Of a DNA stretch of 64,000 nt, positions 1 through 9,310 are shown one piece after another. The position numbers and the translations under genes are program-made. Within the stretch, counting starts at the first letter, position 1. Every line of letters starts with the position of its first letter. The stretch is from assembly GCF_015163665.1 (NCBI RefSeq), contig NZ_JADEUG010000002.1:124001-188000 (forward strand), in the 5' to 3' direction. Origin of the DNA: Xenorhabdus sp. BG5. GTDB lineage: Bacteria; Pseudomonadota; Gammaproteobacteria; Enterobacterales; Enterobacteriaceae. Below the pieces are notes generated by a model that saw nothing but the letters and a program-made list of their open reading frames with translations, searched no databases and was not told the DNA's origin.

Positions 1-961
1 CATACATCCCTGAGTTTCCCGCTGACAGAACAGCAGTTAATATCACCGCATTCATTATTGCAGCCGCTGATAATAAACCCGCATTTTCAAATACCAGCGT
101 AAATGGACTCACACTGATATCTTTCACGCCATTGCGCAACAAATTAGGATCAGTATAAGGAATGATCAGGCTGATGATTAAAATCGCAAACACATAGAAC
201 AATAAGATACGCCAGAATACCTTGCGCACTGCACGAGGAATATTTTTTGCCGGATCTTTCGATTCCCCTGCGGTAATACCTATCAGCTCTGTCCCTTGGA
301 AGGAGAAACCGACAATCATTGCCACCCCGATCATGGCTGCAAAGCCACCCGCAAAAGGAGCGTCATCAATTGCCCAATTATGCCAACCTGCACCTTCAGC
401 GCCTTTCATGATGCCAGCAATCATTAAAATGCCAACGGCAATGAACACGATAACCGTGGAAACTTTGATCAAGGAGAACCAATATTCTGCTTCACCAAAT
501 CCTTTGACGGAAATGAAGTTCAAAAGAAAAATCAGGGCAAGAAATAACGCACTCCATACCCAACCAGGAACATCATCAAACCAATATCCCATCACCAGTT
601 GCGCAGCGACAAGGTCAACCGCAATCGTCACCGCCCAGTTGTACCAATAATTCCATCCCAATGCGAAGCCAAAACCCTCATCAACATATTTGGAACCATA
701 AGTTGAAAACGACCCTGAAACTGGCATGAACGCGGCCAATTCACCTAAACTGGTCATCAAGAAGTAGACCATTAAGCCAATTAATGCATAGGAAAGTAAA
801 GCCCCACCAGGGCCAGCCTGAGAAATGGTTGCGCCAGAAGCAACAAATAATCCTGTGCCAATTGATCCACCTATGGCAATCATTGCCATATGTCGTGCTT
901 TTAATTCACGGCGCAGGGTTGTTGGAGCCTGATCCCGTGGCATACTTTCTTCGCGAGACAT
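1..961 (-). CDS. lysP: Lysine-specific permease LysP, 3' part cut by the window edge
   Basis: Reading the minus strand from the ATG at 959-961 gives 320 codons without a stop, running off the left edge, so about two thirds of a protein of roughly 490 residues is visible. It is an inner-membrane APC-superfamily permease importing lysine with protons. The N-terminal GGSIGTGLFVASG motif, the EAEYWFSLIKV segment and GTELIGITAGE match LysP closely. In E. coli LysP also acts as the sensor partner of CadC; whether that holds here is not visible. The next gene upstream, transcribed the same way, is the LysR regulator yeiE, as in E. coli, which supports the assignment. The 138-bp gap to yeiE has no lysine riboswitch-like fold that I can see. 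Confidence 0.93.
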   Translation of the reverse strand, partial: MSREESMPRDQAPTTLRRELKARHMAMIAIGGSIGTGLFVASGATISQAGPGGALLSYALIGLMVYFLMTSLGELAAFMPVSGSFSTYGSKYVDEGFGFALGWNYWYNWAVTIAVDLVAAQLVMGYWFDDVPGWVWSALFLALIFLLNFISVKGFGEAEYWFSLIKVSTVIVFIAVGILMIAGIMKGAEGAGWHNWAIDDAPFAGGFAAMIGVAMIVGFSFQGTELIGITAGESKDPAKNIPRAVRKVFWRILLFYVFAILIISLIIPYTDPNLLRNGVKDISVSPFTLVFENAGLLSAAAIMNAVILTAVLSAGNSGMY

Positions 962-1099
962 TCTATTCCTATATCATTTAAAATAAATTTAATGCGGAAT
1001 TGTAACAAATCCTCGTCTCCAGAATAGCAACGATTCGTGGTTATAAGATACCTTCATAATCCACAGCCAATTATTAGCTACACGATTATATTCTCAATA

Positions 1100-1963
1100 T
1101 TAGTTACAATAACTCAGTAACTTCCGTAACGCATTGGATATATGTTTTTGGCGGTGGTAAATCAGGTACAAGGTGCGATTGAGGCTAAGTTTAGGAATAA
1201 CAAGTTCAGATAATGTGCCATTTTTCAATTGTTCCTGGACAACTCGTCGGGAAAGACAACTGATTCCCATTCCATATTGAACAGCATGTTTAATGGCTTC
1301 CGAATTACCTAACTCCATCGCAATATTGAATCTCGGCATTTGTGAGAACAAAAGATGATCCAAGATTTCTCTTGTTCCTGAACCTTTTTCTCTCAATATC
1401 CAGGGCGCCTTGATCAAATCTTCCACGCTAAGCTCACCTTGCAACAGCGGGCTTTCTGGAGAGGAAAAAACGATCAACTCATCTTTCATCCATGGTTGTG
1501 TGATCAACTCAGGATCGTGACACAATCCTTCAATCAATCCTAAATCAACACGAAACTCAGCAACTGCCTTGATTACGTCTCCAGTATTACTGATATTCAA
1601 TTCCAGTGGTGTCTCAGGATAATCCTGACGATACCTCGCCAACATTTCAGGTAGCATATAATTGCCAATCGTGCTGCTAGCCGCTAACCGCAATGCGCCC
1701 AATTCCAGTTTGAAAAGCTGTTCCACTTCACCAGCCTGTTCAAGTAATGCCAATGCCTTAGGATAGAGTAAACGCCCATGTTCATTGGTGACCAGACGTT
1801 TTCCGACTCTATCAAACAGTTGTACTCCCAACTGTCCTTCAAGATCTGTTAGTGAAGCACTCACCGCAGATTGTGATAACGCTAATTGCTGAGAAGCCTG
1901 TGTCGTTGAACCACTTTTCAGAACTTCTGCAAAAATCTCCAGTTGTCTCAGAGTGATACGCAT
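1100..1963 (-). CDS. yeiE: LysR-family transcriptional regulator YeiE
   Basis: This 287-residue protein has the LysR layout: an N-terminal winged helix-turn-helix (about residues 1-60, including [19 protein letters not shown]) followed by the two-lobed periplasmic-binding-like effector domain (about 90-285). It is transcribed divergently from yeiH with about 190 bp between them, the usual arrangement in which a LysR protein controls both itself and its divergent neighbour. YeiE has been tied to sulfite sensing and iron/motility control in other enterobacteria; the ligand here is an inference from family. The lysP-yeiE-yeiH-nfo order matches E. coli. The very AT-rich intergenic region 1964-2152 is the likely operator, though I cannot point to one convincing T-N11-A site. 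Confidence 0.88.
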   Translation of the reverse strand: MRITLRQLEIFAEVLKSGSTTQASQQLALSQSAVSASLTDLEGQLGVQLFDRVGKRLVTNEHGRLLYPKALALLEQAGEVEQLFKLELGALRLAASSTIGNYMLPEMLARYRQDYPETPLELNISNTGDVIKAVAEFRVDLGLIEGLCHDPELITQPWMKDELIVFSSPESPLLQGELSVEDLIKAPWILREKGSGTREILDHLLFSQMPRFNIAMELGNSEAIKHAVQYGMGISCLSRRVVQEQLKNGTLSELVIPKLSLNRTLYLIYHRQKHISNALRKLLSYCN

Positions 1964-2152
1964 ATGGCCTCACGGGAAGCAAAATAAAAGGGAAAGATAG
2001 TTTTGATTTTAGACAGTATTACGCAACTTAACAAAAGTCACCCTTAATTAATCTATTTTAGTGTTAATATGTATAAATATTATAAATTTTATTGATTTAC
2101 AAATCTTCTATATACTTATTCCTAAAACGTATAAGCTAATAGAGTCGCCACT

Positions 2153-3235
2153 ATGTCTGAAAATCAAGTAGAGGAATTTACCAAAGTCCACCAGAACACC
2201 GTATTAAAATTAATTCCCGGTATCCTATTAGCCGTAATCCTGACAGCAATCGCCATCTATATCGGGACTATTCCTTGGCTTGTAAATATGGGATTGGGTA
2301 TCCTGACTCTTGCCATCCTATTGGGGATCATTATCGGCAATACCCTGTATCCCCTCTTAAAATCCGTCTGTGATAGCGGCATCCATTTTTCCAAACACTA
2401 CCTATTGCGAGCAGGCATCATTCTTTATGGATTTCGCCTGACTTTCCAACAAATCACAGATGTTGGTGCAACTGGAGTATTGATCGATATCATCATACTT
2501 TCATCAACATTTTTTATGGCATTATGGATTGGGCGTACTTTCTTTCAACTGGATAGCCAAACCATCATCCTAATTGGTGCAGGAAGTAGTATTTGTGGCG
2601 CCGCTGCGGTTATGGCAACAGAACCCGTTGTCAAAGCCCCTGCCAGCAAAGTTGCTGTCGCCGTCTCTACAGTAGTTATTTTTGGTACACTGGCAATCTT
2701 TATTTATCCGTGGATTTATCAACTCAATGCCCACTACCAGTGGGTTAATTTTACTCAGGAAACATTTGGTATTTTTTCGGGTTCAACTGTTCATGAAGTA
2801 GCCCAAGTCGTTGCCATTGGACATGCGTTAGGCAGTGATGCCGAAAATGCAGCGGTTATCAGTAAAATGATCCGCGTTATGCTATTAGCCCCTTTTCTAT
2901 TACTGCTTTCCGGCTACCTCCGTCGCGTGAAAGTTAAAAATTGTCATGTCTATCCTCAAAAATCCCCAATCACTATTCCGTGGTTTGCTGTATTTTTTAT
3001 TGCCACTGCGAGTTTCAACTCTTTTCATCTATTACCTGAATCCCTTGTTAACCATCTTATTGCCATTGATACCATCATGCTGGCAATGGCCATGGTTGCT
3101 TTAGGGTTAACCACCCATATCAGTGCTATTCGCCAGGCTGGGGCTAAGCCTATTTTGTTGGCACTTATTTTGTTTGTCTGGCTAGTCGTGGGGGGATTAA
3201 TCGTCAATCAGGGCATCCATCATTTATTGGGCTAA
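2153..3235 (+). CDS. yeiH: UPF0324 inner-membrane protein YeiH
   Basis: A 360-residue, strongly hydrophobic protein with roughly ten membrane helices and the conserved core GAGSSICGAAAVMATEPVVK (about residues 142-161) typical of the YeiH/UPF0324 family. The family resembles anion or sulfate-type exporters, but the transported substrate is not established. The glycine-rich signature and the VHEVAQVVAIG motif in the second half are both intact. It is divergent from the LysR gene yeiE and is followed by nfo on the same strand about 95 bp downstream. The sulfite link of YeiE suggests a sulfur-oxyanion role, which is inference only. The N-terminal hydrophilic stretch of about 20 residues (MSENQVEEFTK...) precedes the first helix. 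Confidence 0.85.
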   Translation: MSENQVEEFTKVHQNTVLKLIPGILLAVILTAIAIYIGTIPWLVNMGLGILTLAILLGIIIGNTLYPLLKSVCDSGIHFSKHYLLRAGIILYGFRLTFQQITDVGATGVLIDIIILSSTFFMALWIGRTFFQLDSQTIILIGAGSSICGAAAVMATEPVVKAPASKVAVAVSTVVIFGTLAIFIYPWIYQLNAHYQWVNFTQETFGIFSGSTVHEVAQVVAIGHALGSDAENAAVISKMIRVMLLAPFLLLLSGYLRRVKVKNCHVYPQKSPITIPWFAVFFIATASFNSFHLLPESLVNHLIAIDTIMLAMAMVALGLTTHISAIRQAGAKPILLALILFVWLVVGGLIVNQGIHHLLG

Positions 3236-3330
3236 TTTAGAATGAAGGAATATTAAATCGACTTTTGCTGCCAAAATTTTATCAATCAGGTGAACAATGC
3301 CATAATGACGAAAACACAGGAGAAAATAAG

Positions 3331-4173
3331 ATGAAATTTGTTGGAGCCCATGTGAGCGCTTCGGGCGGTGTTGATCAGGCAGTGATCCGTGCTCATGAAT
3401 TAAATGCAACGGCATTCGCCTTGTTCACAAAAAACCAGCGCCAATGGTATGCCCCACCGTTATCGACAGATGTCATTGATCAATTCAAAGCGAACTGTGA
3501 ACGTTACGGTTATGGTAGCCGACAAATTCTTCCTCATGACAGCTACCTAATTAACCTTGGCCATCCTGAAGCAGACGGTCTGGAAAAATCCCGTGCAGCA
3601 TTCCTTGATGAAATGCAGCGCTGTGAACAATTAGGCATTGATCTGCTGAATTTCCATCCGGGCAGCCATCTTAACAAAGTTGACATCGATAAGTGCCTCG
3701 CCCGTATTGCGGAATCCATTAATATTACGTTGAATAAAACACAAGGTGTCACTGCCGTTATCGAAAATACTGCCGGACAAGGCACCAACCTTGGTTTTAA
3801 ATTCGAACAACTGGCGGCAATTATTGACGGTGTCGAAGACAAAACCCGCGTTGGAGTCTGTATTGACACCTGTCACGCTTTTGCGGCTGGTTACGATTTG
3901 CGCACCGAAAAAGATTGCGATGCGACTTTCAAGACATTCGATGAAATCGTTGGATTCAAATATCTTAAGGCCATGCATCTAAACGATGCCAAAAGTGAAT
4001 TTTCCAGCCGTGTTGATCGACATCACAGCCTTGGTGAAGGCAATATCGGTAAAACACCTTTCAGCTATATCATGAAAGATGACCGTTTCAATGGTATTCC
4101 CCTGGTTCTTGAAACGATCAATCCAGATATTTGGGCTGAAGAAATTGCCTGGCTAAAATCCCAGCAAAGTTAA
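3331..4173 (+). CDS. nfo: Endonuclease IV (AP endonuclease)
   Basis: Encodes 280 residues, the usual length for Nfo, which cuts 5' of abasic sites and processes oxidised 3' ends in base-excision repair. I chose the ATG at 3331 because it follows a good ribosome site (CAGGAGA) and gives the conserved start [18 protein letters not shown]; an in-frame TTG at 3265 would add 22 residues without family support. The zinc ligands sit in the expected motifs: [33 protein letters not shown] and DRHHSLGEG, and the C-terminal LETINPD is intact. The stop codon abuts the end of convergent fruK (4174) with no spacer, so there is no room for a classical terminator between them. Confidence 0.96.
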   Translation: MKFVGAHVSASGGVDQAVIRAHELNATAFALFTKNQRQWYAPPLSTDVIDQFKANCERYGYGSRQILPHDSYLINLGHPEADGLEKSRAAFLDEMQRCEQLGIDLLNFHPGSHLNKVDIDKCLARIAESINITLNKTQGVTAVIENTAGQGTNLGFKFEQLAAIIDGVEDKTRVGVCIDTCHAFAAGYDLRTEKDCDATFKTFDEIVGFKYLKAMHLNDAKSEFSSRVDRHHSLGEGNIGKTPFSYIMKDDRFNGIPLVLETINPDIWAEEIAWLKSQQS

Positions 4174-5112
4174 TTACCTGACTGAAATTAACTCGATCTT
4201 TGCCATCATTGATGCAAGTTCAGTGCGGCTTTTAATCCCAACATTCGGCTGGCTAACCGTGAGTGCAGAAACTGCGGTCGCCAGACGCAATGTGTGTTCG
4301 CTGGATTCTCTCATCAGCAAACCATAGACCAATCCTCCGACCATAGAGTCCCCTGCCCCAACCGTGCTGACCACTTCACAATGTGGTGGTTTTGCCAACC
4401 ATGAACCAGAGGCATTGACCCATAATGCGCCCTGTTCTCCCAGTGAAATAACAACGTGGGCGATCCCTCTATTGCGCAATTCATGAGCTGCGTCAATAAC
4501 GCTGTCCAAATCCGGCAATGGCTTACCCGCCCAAATCTCCAATTCATGGCGATTAGGTTTTACCAGCCAAGGTAATGCCTTAAGGCCAGCAACAAGAGCT
4601 TCACGGCTACTGTCAAAAATAATGCAGGGACAAGACTGTCGTAATTGCATCATCCAATCTGCAAATGATTCTGCTTTGATCCCTTCGGGCAAACTACCAC
4701 TGACAACAACCATATCGAACTGCCCCAGCCATGTCAGAGAATCACTGACAAACCGATTCCATTCTTCTTCTGTCACATAGAAACCAGAAAAATTGAAATC
4801 TGTCACTTCACCCTGTTTTTCAGTCAGCTTGACATTAATACGCGTTCGTCCAGAGACAAGATGAAAACGATTTACCATCCCGTTTTCGCTAAAAAACTGC
4901 TGAAACCCTTCCTGATTCTCTCGTCCCAGAAAACCACTAACAGTAACATCAATGCCTAAGTCACGCAGTACCTTCGCGACATTGTTTCCTTTGCCAGCAG
5001 CGTGAAGCCCTGCTGTCTGTACACGGTTAACATTTCCCTTAACAATATCTGGGCATAAGCCAACTAAATCATAAGCTGGATTTAAGGTAATTGTGGCAAC
5101 TCGGCGGCTCAT
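4174..5112 (-). CDS. fruK: 1-phosphofructokinase FruK, without fruA or fruB
   Basis: A 312-residue PfkB-family kinase that matches E. coli FruK along its whole length, converting fructose 1-phosphate to fructose 1,6-bisphosphate. The start MSRRVATITLNPAYDLVG, the substrate loop HAAGKGNNVAKVL and the C-terminal catalytic/anion-hole motif VSTVGAGDSMVGG are all present. In E. coli the gene sits inside fruB-fruK-fruA, the fructose phosphotransferase operon. Here its 3' end touches nfo and upstream lies a Nudix gene on the other strand, so neither the PTS transporter nor the FPr component is next to it. The ORF itself looks intact and under selection. Related tagatose-6-phosphate or 6-phosphofructokinase 2 enzymes are the alternatives, but similarity to FruK is much closer. 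Confidence 0.88.
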   Translation of the reverse strand: MSRRVATITLNPAYDLVGLCPDIVKGNVNRVQTAGLHAAGKGNNVAKVLRDLGIDVTVSGFLGRENQEGFQQFFSENGMVNRFHLVSGRTRINVKLTEKQGEVTDFNFSGFYVTEEEWNRFVSDSLTWLGQFDMVVVSGSLPEGIKAESFADWMMQLRQSCPCIIFDSSREALVAGLKALPWLVKPNRHELEIWAGKPLPDLDSVIDAAHELRNRGIAHVVISLGEQGALWVNASGSWLAKPPHCEVVSTVGAGDSMVGGLVYGLLMRESSEHTLRLATAVSALTVSQPNVGIKSRTELASMMAKIELISVR

Positions 5113-5330
5113 CTTGCCCGATATCTCCTGAATAAACAGTCATAAGTAACATTAAGTTTTATCTGTTATTTATAACATCAAAATTGAATCGTTTCAGTTA
5201 AAATTACAGCCCGTTCGATCATTGTGTTAATGCAAGCTAACAGTAGAATATGCAACGGAATAATTTCTTATTAGATGACTAAAATCAATCTGAACTAAAG
5301 TAAGTAGTTACTAGCCGGAGGAATATATCA

Positions 5331-5750
5331 GTGTCAGTCGTTGTCGGAGTGGGTGTCATCATCATCAATGATAAGGGCGAAATTCTACTGGGAAAACGTA
5401 CCAGCCAACATGCGCCATACTGGTCAATCTTCGGTGGTCATGTTGATCCCGGCGAATCCTTTGAAGAGTGCGCGATTCGTGAAATCAAAGAAGAAATTGG
5501 CCTAACAATCCAAGACCCCAAAGTTTATGGTATTTGCAATAATCTCGAAACCTATCGTGAAGAAGGAAAACACACAGTTTCGGTCTGTTTGCTGGCACAG
5601 TATACCGGAGGTAAACCGCAATTAATGGAACCCGATAAGTGTGAACAATTAATGTGGTGTGATCCTAATCATCTCCCCGAACCTCATTTTGAGGCCAGCC
5701 GTAACGCCATAAAATTATGGCAAAAAGCACAATTCTATTCCGCAAATTAA
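5331..5750 (+). CDS. Nudix hydrolase (MutT/NUDT15-like)
   Basis: A 139-residue protein dominated by a single Nudix domain. The complete box is visible at about residues 37-59: GGHVDPGESFEECAIREIKE followed by EIGL, giving the G-x5-E-x7-REUxEExGU pattern whose glutamates bind catalytic magnesium. The start is a GTG at 5331, 8 bp after a strong AGCCGGAGG ribosome site, giving MSVVVGVGVIIINDKGEILL. Family members hydrolyse nucleoside diphosphates linked to another group (for example oxidised dNTPs); the substrate cannot be read from sequence. It stands alone, with a hairpin after it and mtr downstream. Confidence 0.82.
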   Translation: MSVVVGVGVIIINDKGEILLGKRTSQHAPYWSIFGGHVDPGESFEECAIREIKEEIGLTIQDPKVYGICNNLETYREEGKHTVSVCLLAQYTGGKPQLMEPDKCEQLMWCDPNHLPEPHFEASRNAIKLWQKAQFYSAN

Positions 5751-5766
5751 TACCAAACTCCCTTCT

Positions 5767-5791
5767 GGCAGGTTTTCTCAGATAACCTGCC
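5767..5791 (+). terminator. Hairpin after the Nudix gene
   Basis: GGCAGGTT (5767-5774) pairs with AACCTGCC (5784-5791) across a 9-nt loop, 17 bp after the Nudix stop codon. The following bases are only moderately T-rich, so intrinsic termination may be incomplete. Confidence 0.5.
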
Positions 5792-5810
5792 CTACCTTTG
5801 TATATATTTT

Positions 5811-5863
5811 CTTAATTATTTGTTTACACATATAATTTATTTATGTATCGTTGCGCTAGTACA
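5811..5863 (+). promoter_or_regulatory. Candidate TyrR and TrpR sites upstream of mtr
   Basis: Two short sites lie before mtr. At 5811-5828, CTTAAT-N6-TTTACA carries one perfect half of the TyrR box (TGTAAA-N6-TTTACA). At 5844-5863, TGTATCG...GCTAGTACA resembles the E. coli mtr/trp operator type: outer TGTA and TACA arms and one CTAG core. In E. coli mtr is repressed by TrpR and activated by TyrR, so the location fits. Both matches are imperfect and are based on eye comparison only. Confidence 0.4.
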
Positions 5864-5891
5864 AGGTAACACCATTCATCACGGAGTCTAT

Positions 5892-7136
5892 ATGACCATT
5901 GAGGTAACGCAAAATTTGAAACGCCCCTCTATATTTGGTGGCGCTATGATCATTGCCGGTACTGCTGTCGGCGCAGGTATGTTTTCCATTCCGATTGTCA
6001 CATCAGGTGTCTGGTTTACAGGATCAATCATTTTGCTGCTGTATACCTGTACATGTATGTATTTCTCTGGTCTGATGATTCTGGAAGCCAATATGAATTA
6101 CCCTGCGGGTTCCAGTTTCCATACTGTTACCAAGGATTTGCTTGGCAAAGGTTGGTGTTCTCTCAATGACTTATCCATTGCCTTCGTTCTGTATATATTA
6201 ACCTATGCTTATATTTCAGCCGGTGGTTCAATACTTTCTCACAATATCGAGAGCATTATTCCGCTACCTCAATCAATATCTGGATTATGTTTTGCCTTTA
6301 TTGTTGCCTTTATTGTTTGGGTATCGACTAAAGCAGTAGATCGCTTAAGCACTATCCTGATAGGTGGCATGGTGATTACCTTTATTATGTCTGTCGGCGG
6401 TATGTTTACCGAAGTTAAGCCCGTCATCTTATTTGATCAAGCCAATACCCATTCAGACTATTTACCCTATGCTTTAATCTCCTTACCTTATTTGCTAGCC
6501 TCATTTGGCTATCACGGCAACGTTCCGGGGCTGGTTAAGTATTACCATAAAGACAGTAAAGCCGTCACACACAGCTTGCTATACGGAACATTAATAACGT
6601 TAGCGATTTACATATTATGGCAGTATGTCATTCAGGGAAATATTCCACGTGAAGCCTTTAAGCAAATCATTGCCGATGGCGGTAATATTGGTAACTTATT
6701 GCAGCAGATGGATAATACTTCTGATAATACGACAATCACTCAATTCTTAAATGCCTTCTCATATATGGCGTTAGCGAGTTCATTCTTAGGTGTATCATTA
6801 GGATTATTTGATTATCTGGCAGACTGCTTTAAATTTGACGATACTCGCAATGGTCGTTTTAAAACAGCACTGATCACATTCGTTCCCCCTGCTGCATTGT
6901 CACTGATTTTTCCAAACGGTTTCCTATATGCAATCGGTTTTGCTGGCCTGGCAGCAACCATTTGGGCAGTTATTGTTCCGGCTTTAATGGCCAGGGCAAG
7001 CCGTAAACGCTTTCCGACATCCAGCTATCGGGCTCCAGGCGGTAATTTTTTGATTGTCTTTATTATCCTATTCGGTTTAATAAATGCGCTAGCACACATT
7101 CTCTCTTTGTTTGATTTGTTGCCAGTTTATCGTTAA
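5892..7136 (+). CDS. mtr: Tryptophan-specific permease Mtr
   Basis: The protein from the ATG at 5892 has 414 residues, the same length as E. coli Mtr, with about 11 membrane helices of the hydroxy/aromatic amino acid permease family. The start is set by CACGGAG 6 bp upstream and by the family N-terminus; an in-frame earlier start at 5820 would add 24 unsupported residues. Diagnostic stretches include [51 protein letters not shown] and the C-terminal ALMARASRKRFP. It is a proton-driven importer of tryptophan in the inner membrane; TnaB is a paralogue that cannot be fully excluded, but no tnaA is nearby. Candidate TyrR/TrpR sites precede it. Confidence 0.88.
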   Translation: MTIEVTQNLKRPSIFGGAMIIAGTAVGAGMFSIPIVTSGVWFTGSIILLLYTCTCMYFSGLMILEANMNYPAGSSFHTVTKDLLGKGWCSLNDLSIAFVLYILTYAYISAGGSILSHNIESIIPLPQSISGLCFAFIVAFIVWVSTKAVDRLSTILIGGMVITFIMSVGGMFTEVKPVILFDQANTHSDYLPYALISLPYLLASFGYHGNVPGLVKYYHKDSKAVTHSLLYGTLITLAIYILWQYVIQGNIPREAFKQIIADGGNIGNLLQQMDNTSDNTTITQFLNAFSYMALASSFLGVSLGLFDYLADCFKFDDTRNGRFKTALITFVPPAALSLIFPNGFLYAIGFAGLAATIWAVIVPALMARASRKRFPTSSYRAPGGNFLIVFIILFGLINALAHILSLFDLLPVYR

Positions 7137-7266
7137 TGTTTCCCTTCCGTCCCAGTATTTTTACTGGGGCTTTCATTCACCTCTTGCCTAATAGGCCAAC
7201 TGCGAGTAATTTTGTCGCCACTTAAATATTCATTCCACTATTTCCTTGTTTCTACGGAAGGTATCT

Positions 7267-7839
7267 ATGGCTAAAGCCAATGAAATTAAGCGCGGCGCTG
7301 CAATCAGCTACAATGGAAAACTATTATTAGTTAAAGACATCGATATTCAATCACCCAGTGCACGCGGTGCCAGCACGCTATATAAGATGCGTTTTACTGA
7401 TATTCGTACGGGTCAGAAAGTGGAAGAACGTTTCAAAGGTGATGACATTCTTGAAACCATCACATTGACCCGCCGTAGCGTAAGTTTTTCCTATATTGAT
7501 GGTGATGAATATATCTTTATGGATGACGAAGATTTCACCCCTTATCACTTCAAAAAAGATCAAATCGAAGAAGAACTGCTGTTTATTTCCGAAGAAGGTT
7601 TACCAGGAATGCAGGTCCTGACAATGGACGGGCAATTATTAGCGCTTGAATTGCCTCAGACTGTTGATATGGTCATTGAAGAAACATCACCAGGTATTAA
7701 GGGTGCCTCAGCGAGTGCTCGCACTAAACCGGCTAAAATGAGTACAGGATTGACTATTCAAGTTCCTGAATACTTGAGTTCTGGTGAAAAAATCCGCATT
7801 CATATTGCAGAACGTCGCTATATGGGACGTTGTGACTAA
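7267..7839 (+). CDS. yeiP: Elongation factor P-like protein YeiP
   Basis: The ATG at 7267, 5 bp after ACGGAAGG, gives 190 residues starting [20 protein letters not shown], co-linear with E. coli YeiP; an in-frame upstream start at 7246 is not supported by the family. It has the three-domain EF-P fold: KOW-like N domain, OB middle domain and OB C domain ending [14 protein letters not shown]-like proteins bind the ribosome between the P and E sites. The tip of domain I reads ARGAST here, as in YeiP, in place of the lysine modified in true EF-P, so it probably does not take the beta-lysyl modification. Single-gene transcript, closed by a long inverted repeat at 7858-7903. Confidence 0.93.
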   Translation: MAKANEIKRGAAISYNGKLLLVKDIDIQSPSARGASTLYKMRFTDIRTGQKVEERFKGDDILETITLTRRSVSFSYIDGDEYIFMDDEDFTPYHFKKDQIEEELLFISEEGLPGMQVLTMDGQLLALELPQTVDMVIEETSPGIKGASASARTKPAKMSTGLTIQVPEYLSSGEKIRIHIAERRYMGRCD

Positions 7840-7857
7840 TTCTTTATCCTTAAATAT

Positions 7858-7903
7858 GAGTTGCTCTTTTGACAAGAATAACACTCGATGCAAAGAGCAA
7901 CTC
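7858..7903. terminator. 12-bp perfect inverted repeat between yeiP and the fimbrial-like gene
   Basis: GAGTTGCTCTTT (7858-7869) pairs perfectly with AAAGAGCAACTC (7892-7903) with a 22-nt spacer. It lies between convergent genes and could end transcription both ways, although neither side has a long T tract and the spacer is longer than usual for a terminator loop. Confidence 0.5.
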
Positions 7904-7916
7904 ATCGTCTTTGAAG

Positions 7917-8228
7917 TTAGAAGTAATCCACATTAACAATTGCCACACGTTTCTGATTATCAGTCCACTTCACTCTGGAAACACCTATGTTACCAGGAAG
8001 CATGACATCACCTTTCGTTTTGTGAGTTGAAATGATGTGCTTAACAGTGAGATTTTTACCTAATCGATAGCAAGAGATATTGGCTTGAGTGTTTGATATA
8101 ATAACTTGACATCCTGGATCAACAATCGCACCTGAAAACCGAATGACTCCTCCTTTAGATTCGGCATATCCATAAGAAAGCCATGAAACCAATAAACAAC
8201 TCATTAACAGCTTAAGATAATTTTTCAT
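7917..8228 (-). CDS. Small secreted fimbrial-subunit-like protein, copy 1
   Basis: A 103-residue protein with a cleavable signal peptide (MKNYLKLLMSCLLVSWLSYG, then AYA or YAES). The mature part starts like a type-1 pilin: GGVIRFSGAIVDPGCQV, the GxIxFxGxIxxPxC pattern, with a second cysteine (ISCYRL) for the usual pilin disulfide, and it ends VAIVNVDYF, reminiscent of the pilin C-terminal beta strand. At about 80 mature residues it is half the length of a normal subunit, so the middle of the Ig-like fold is missing or shortened. No chaperone or usher gene is nearby. It is a paralogue of the next gene on the same strand. Function unknown. Confidence 0.65.
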   Translation of the reverse strand: MKNYLKLLMSCLLVSWLSYGYAESKGGVIRFSGAIVDPGCQVIISNTQANISCYRLGKNLTVKHIISTHKTKGDVMLPGNIGVSRVKWTDNQKRVAIVNVDYF

Positions 8229-8509
8229 GGTTACCTCACTTTCGTTTTTCCATTAACTAAAACTCAGCTACCTTTTATTCCTTCATCTCCATAATAACTA
8301 TTTCACGTAAGAAAAATACGACATTGAGAACTTTTATTGATAAATATCAAAAGTCATTTTTTAATTAAAATTAGGCACACTATTATTATTGATTAATTAG
8401 CAAAACTGTTATTAATAATCATTATTTGAACTAATTCACAGATAAGTTTATTGATTTTATATTATATTACTTAGCTAAAATAAATAATTATTATACTTTT
8501 ATGTAACAT

Positions 8510-8845
8510 TTAATGATAAGTTATAGTAACAATACCCAATTCCTTATTTTTTCCGACCCATTTTATTTCTTCTGTTCCAATATGTTTTTCAATAGATAAT
8601 GGCGACCTACTATCCCTTTGATATTTTATGCTTTTTTCTTTAATTAACTGTTTACCATTATACCAGCAGGCCACTTCAATATGCGCTTTATCCCAACTAA
8701 GTTGGCATGGAGGTTCAACGATAACACCATGGAAGTAAATAGTTCCAGAACTGGAGGATGATGGAGAATTCGCCATGACAGGATAATAAGATAAAGACAT
8801 GAACAAAAAAGTCATCATTTTTCGTAACATTCGCATCATAAGCAT
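8510..8845 (-). CDS. Small secreted fimbrial-subunit-like protein, copy 2
   Basis: A 111-residue paralogue of the gene at 7917-8228. After a signal peptide ending near YYPVMA there is a serine-rich stretch, then GTIYFHGVIVEPPCQLSWDK, the same pilin-like opening, a second cysteine (VACWYN) and a closing strand LGIVTITYH. The two copies share the two-cysteine pattern, the shortened length and the C-terminal (I/V)VxxxY(F/H). The start could be the M at residue 1, 3 or 5 (MLMMRMLRKMM); the signal peptide works with any. The 281 bp between the two copies are about 80 percent A+T and hold nothing else I can identify. No secretion or assembly genes are adjacent. Confidence 0.6.
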   Translation of the reverse strand: MLMMRMLRKMMTFLFMSLSYYPVMANSPSSSSSGTIYFHGVIVEPPCQLSWDKAHIEVACWYNGKQLIKEKSIKYQRDSRSPLSIEKHIGTEEIKWVGKNKELGIVTITYH

Positions 8846-9310
8846 TCAACCTCCACTACAAGTGTTATTATCTTTTTTCAACTTTAGCCCCGCGCTAATT
8901 TGAAAACCAGATAATGGTGTAACGCTCTGCTATCTAACGATATAACGTCAAATGAAACTTTTTCTTTATACTTTTTATTAACTCGAACCACAATTCGATA
9001 TAATATTCTAATAAGTTAGAATATGATAAATTCAATTGATAGTTATTTAATAATAGTCAGATGCTGACATTGCATCAAATATATATTATCGGTACTGCCG
9101 TGGGGTTTTAGCTATTTTTCCGATATCATAAAACTATTTACATATTTGACAACAATAAAGTTTAGCGATGAACTATACAAATATACTGATGTAATCACAC
9201 CTTAACCACGGCATCTGATGGTGATTACGCTTTCTCATAAATTTTGTTATAGTCCCTTCCCAAGTTAATTTGTCTACCAAACCCCACTTTACGTGTTCAA
9301 TAGGTATCTC
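8846..9310. other. AT-rich intergenic region before lpxT
   Basis: About 465 bp without a supported gene. It holds the divergent promoters for the fimbrial-like gene and lpxT, but I cannot fix either with a clear -35/-10 pair. No known RNA motif is recognised. Confidence 0.6.

Noticed and set aside
222..650. Open frame of 142 codons on the plus strand
   Set aside because: Antisense to lysP, which is clearly conserved on the minus strand; composition is that of a shadow frame.
962..1099. Lysine riboswitch before lysP
   Set aside because: The gap is too short and lacks the conserved lysine aptamer pieces.
7858..7903. Small RNA or attachment site
   Set aside because: The inverted repeat lies between convergent genes and is better explained as a transcription end; no promoter precedes it.
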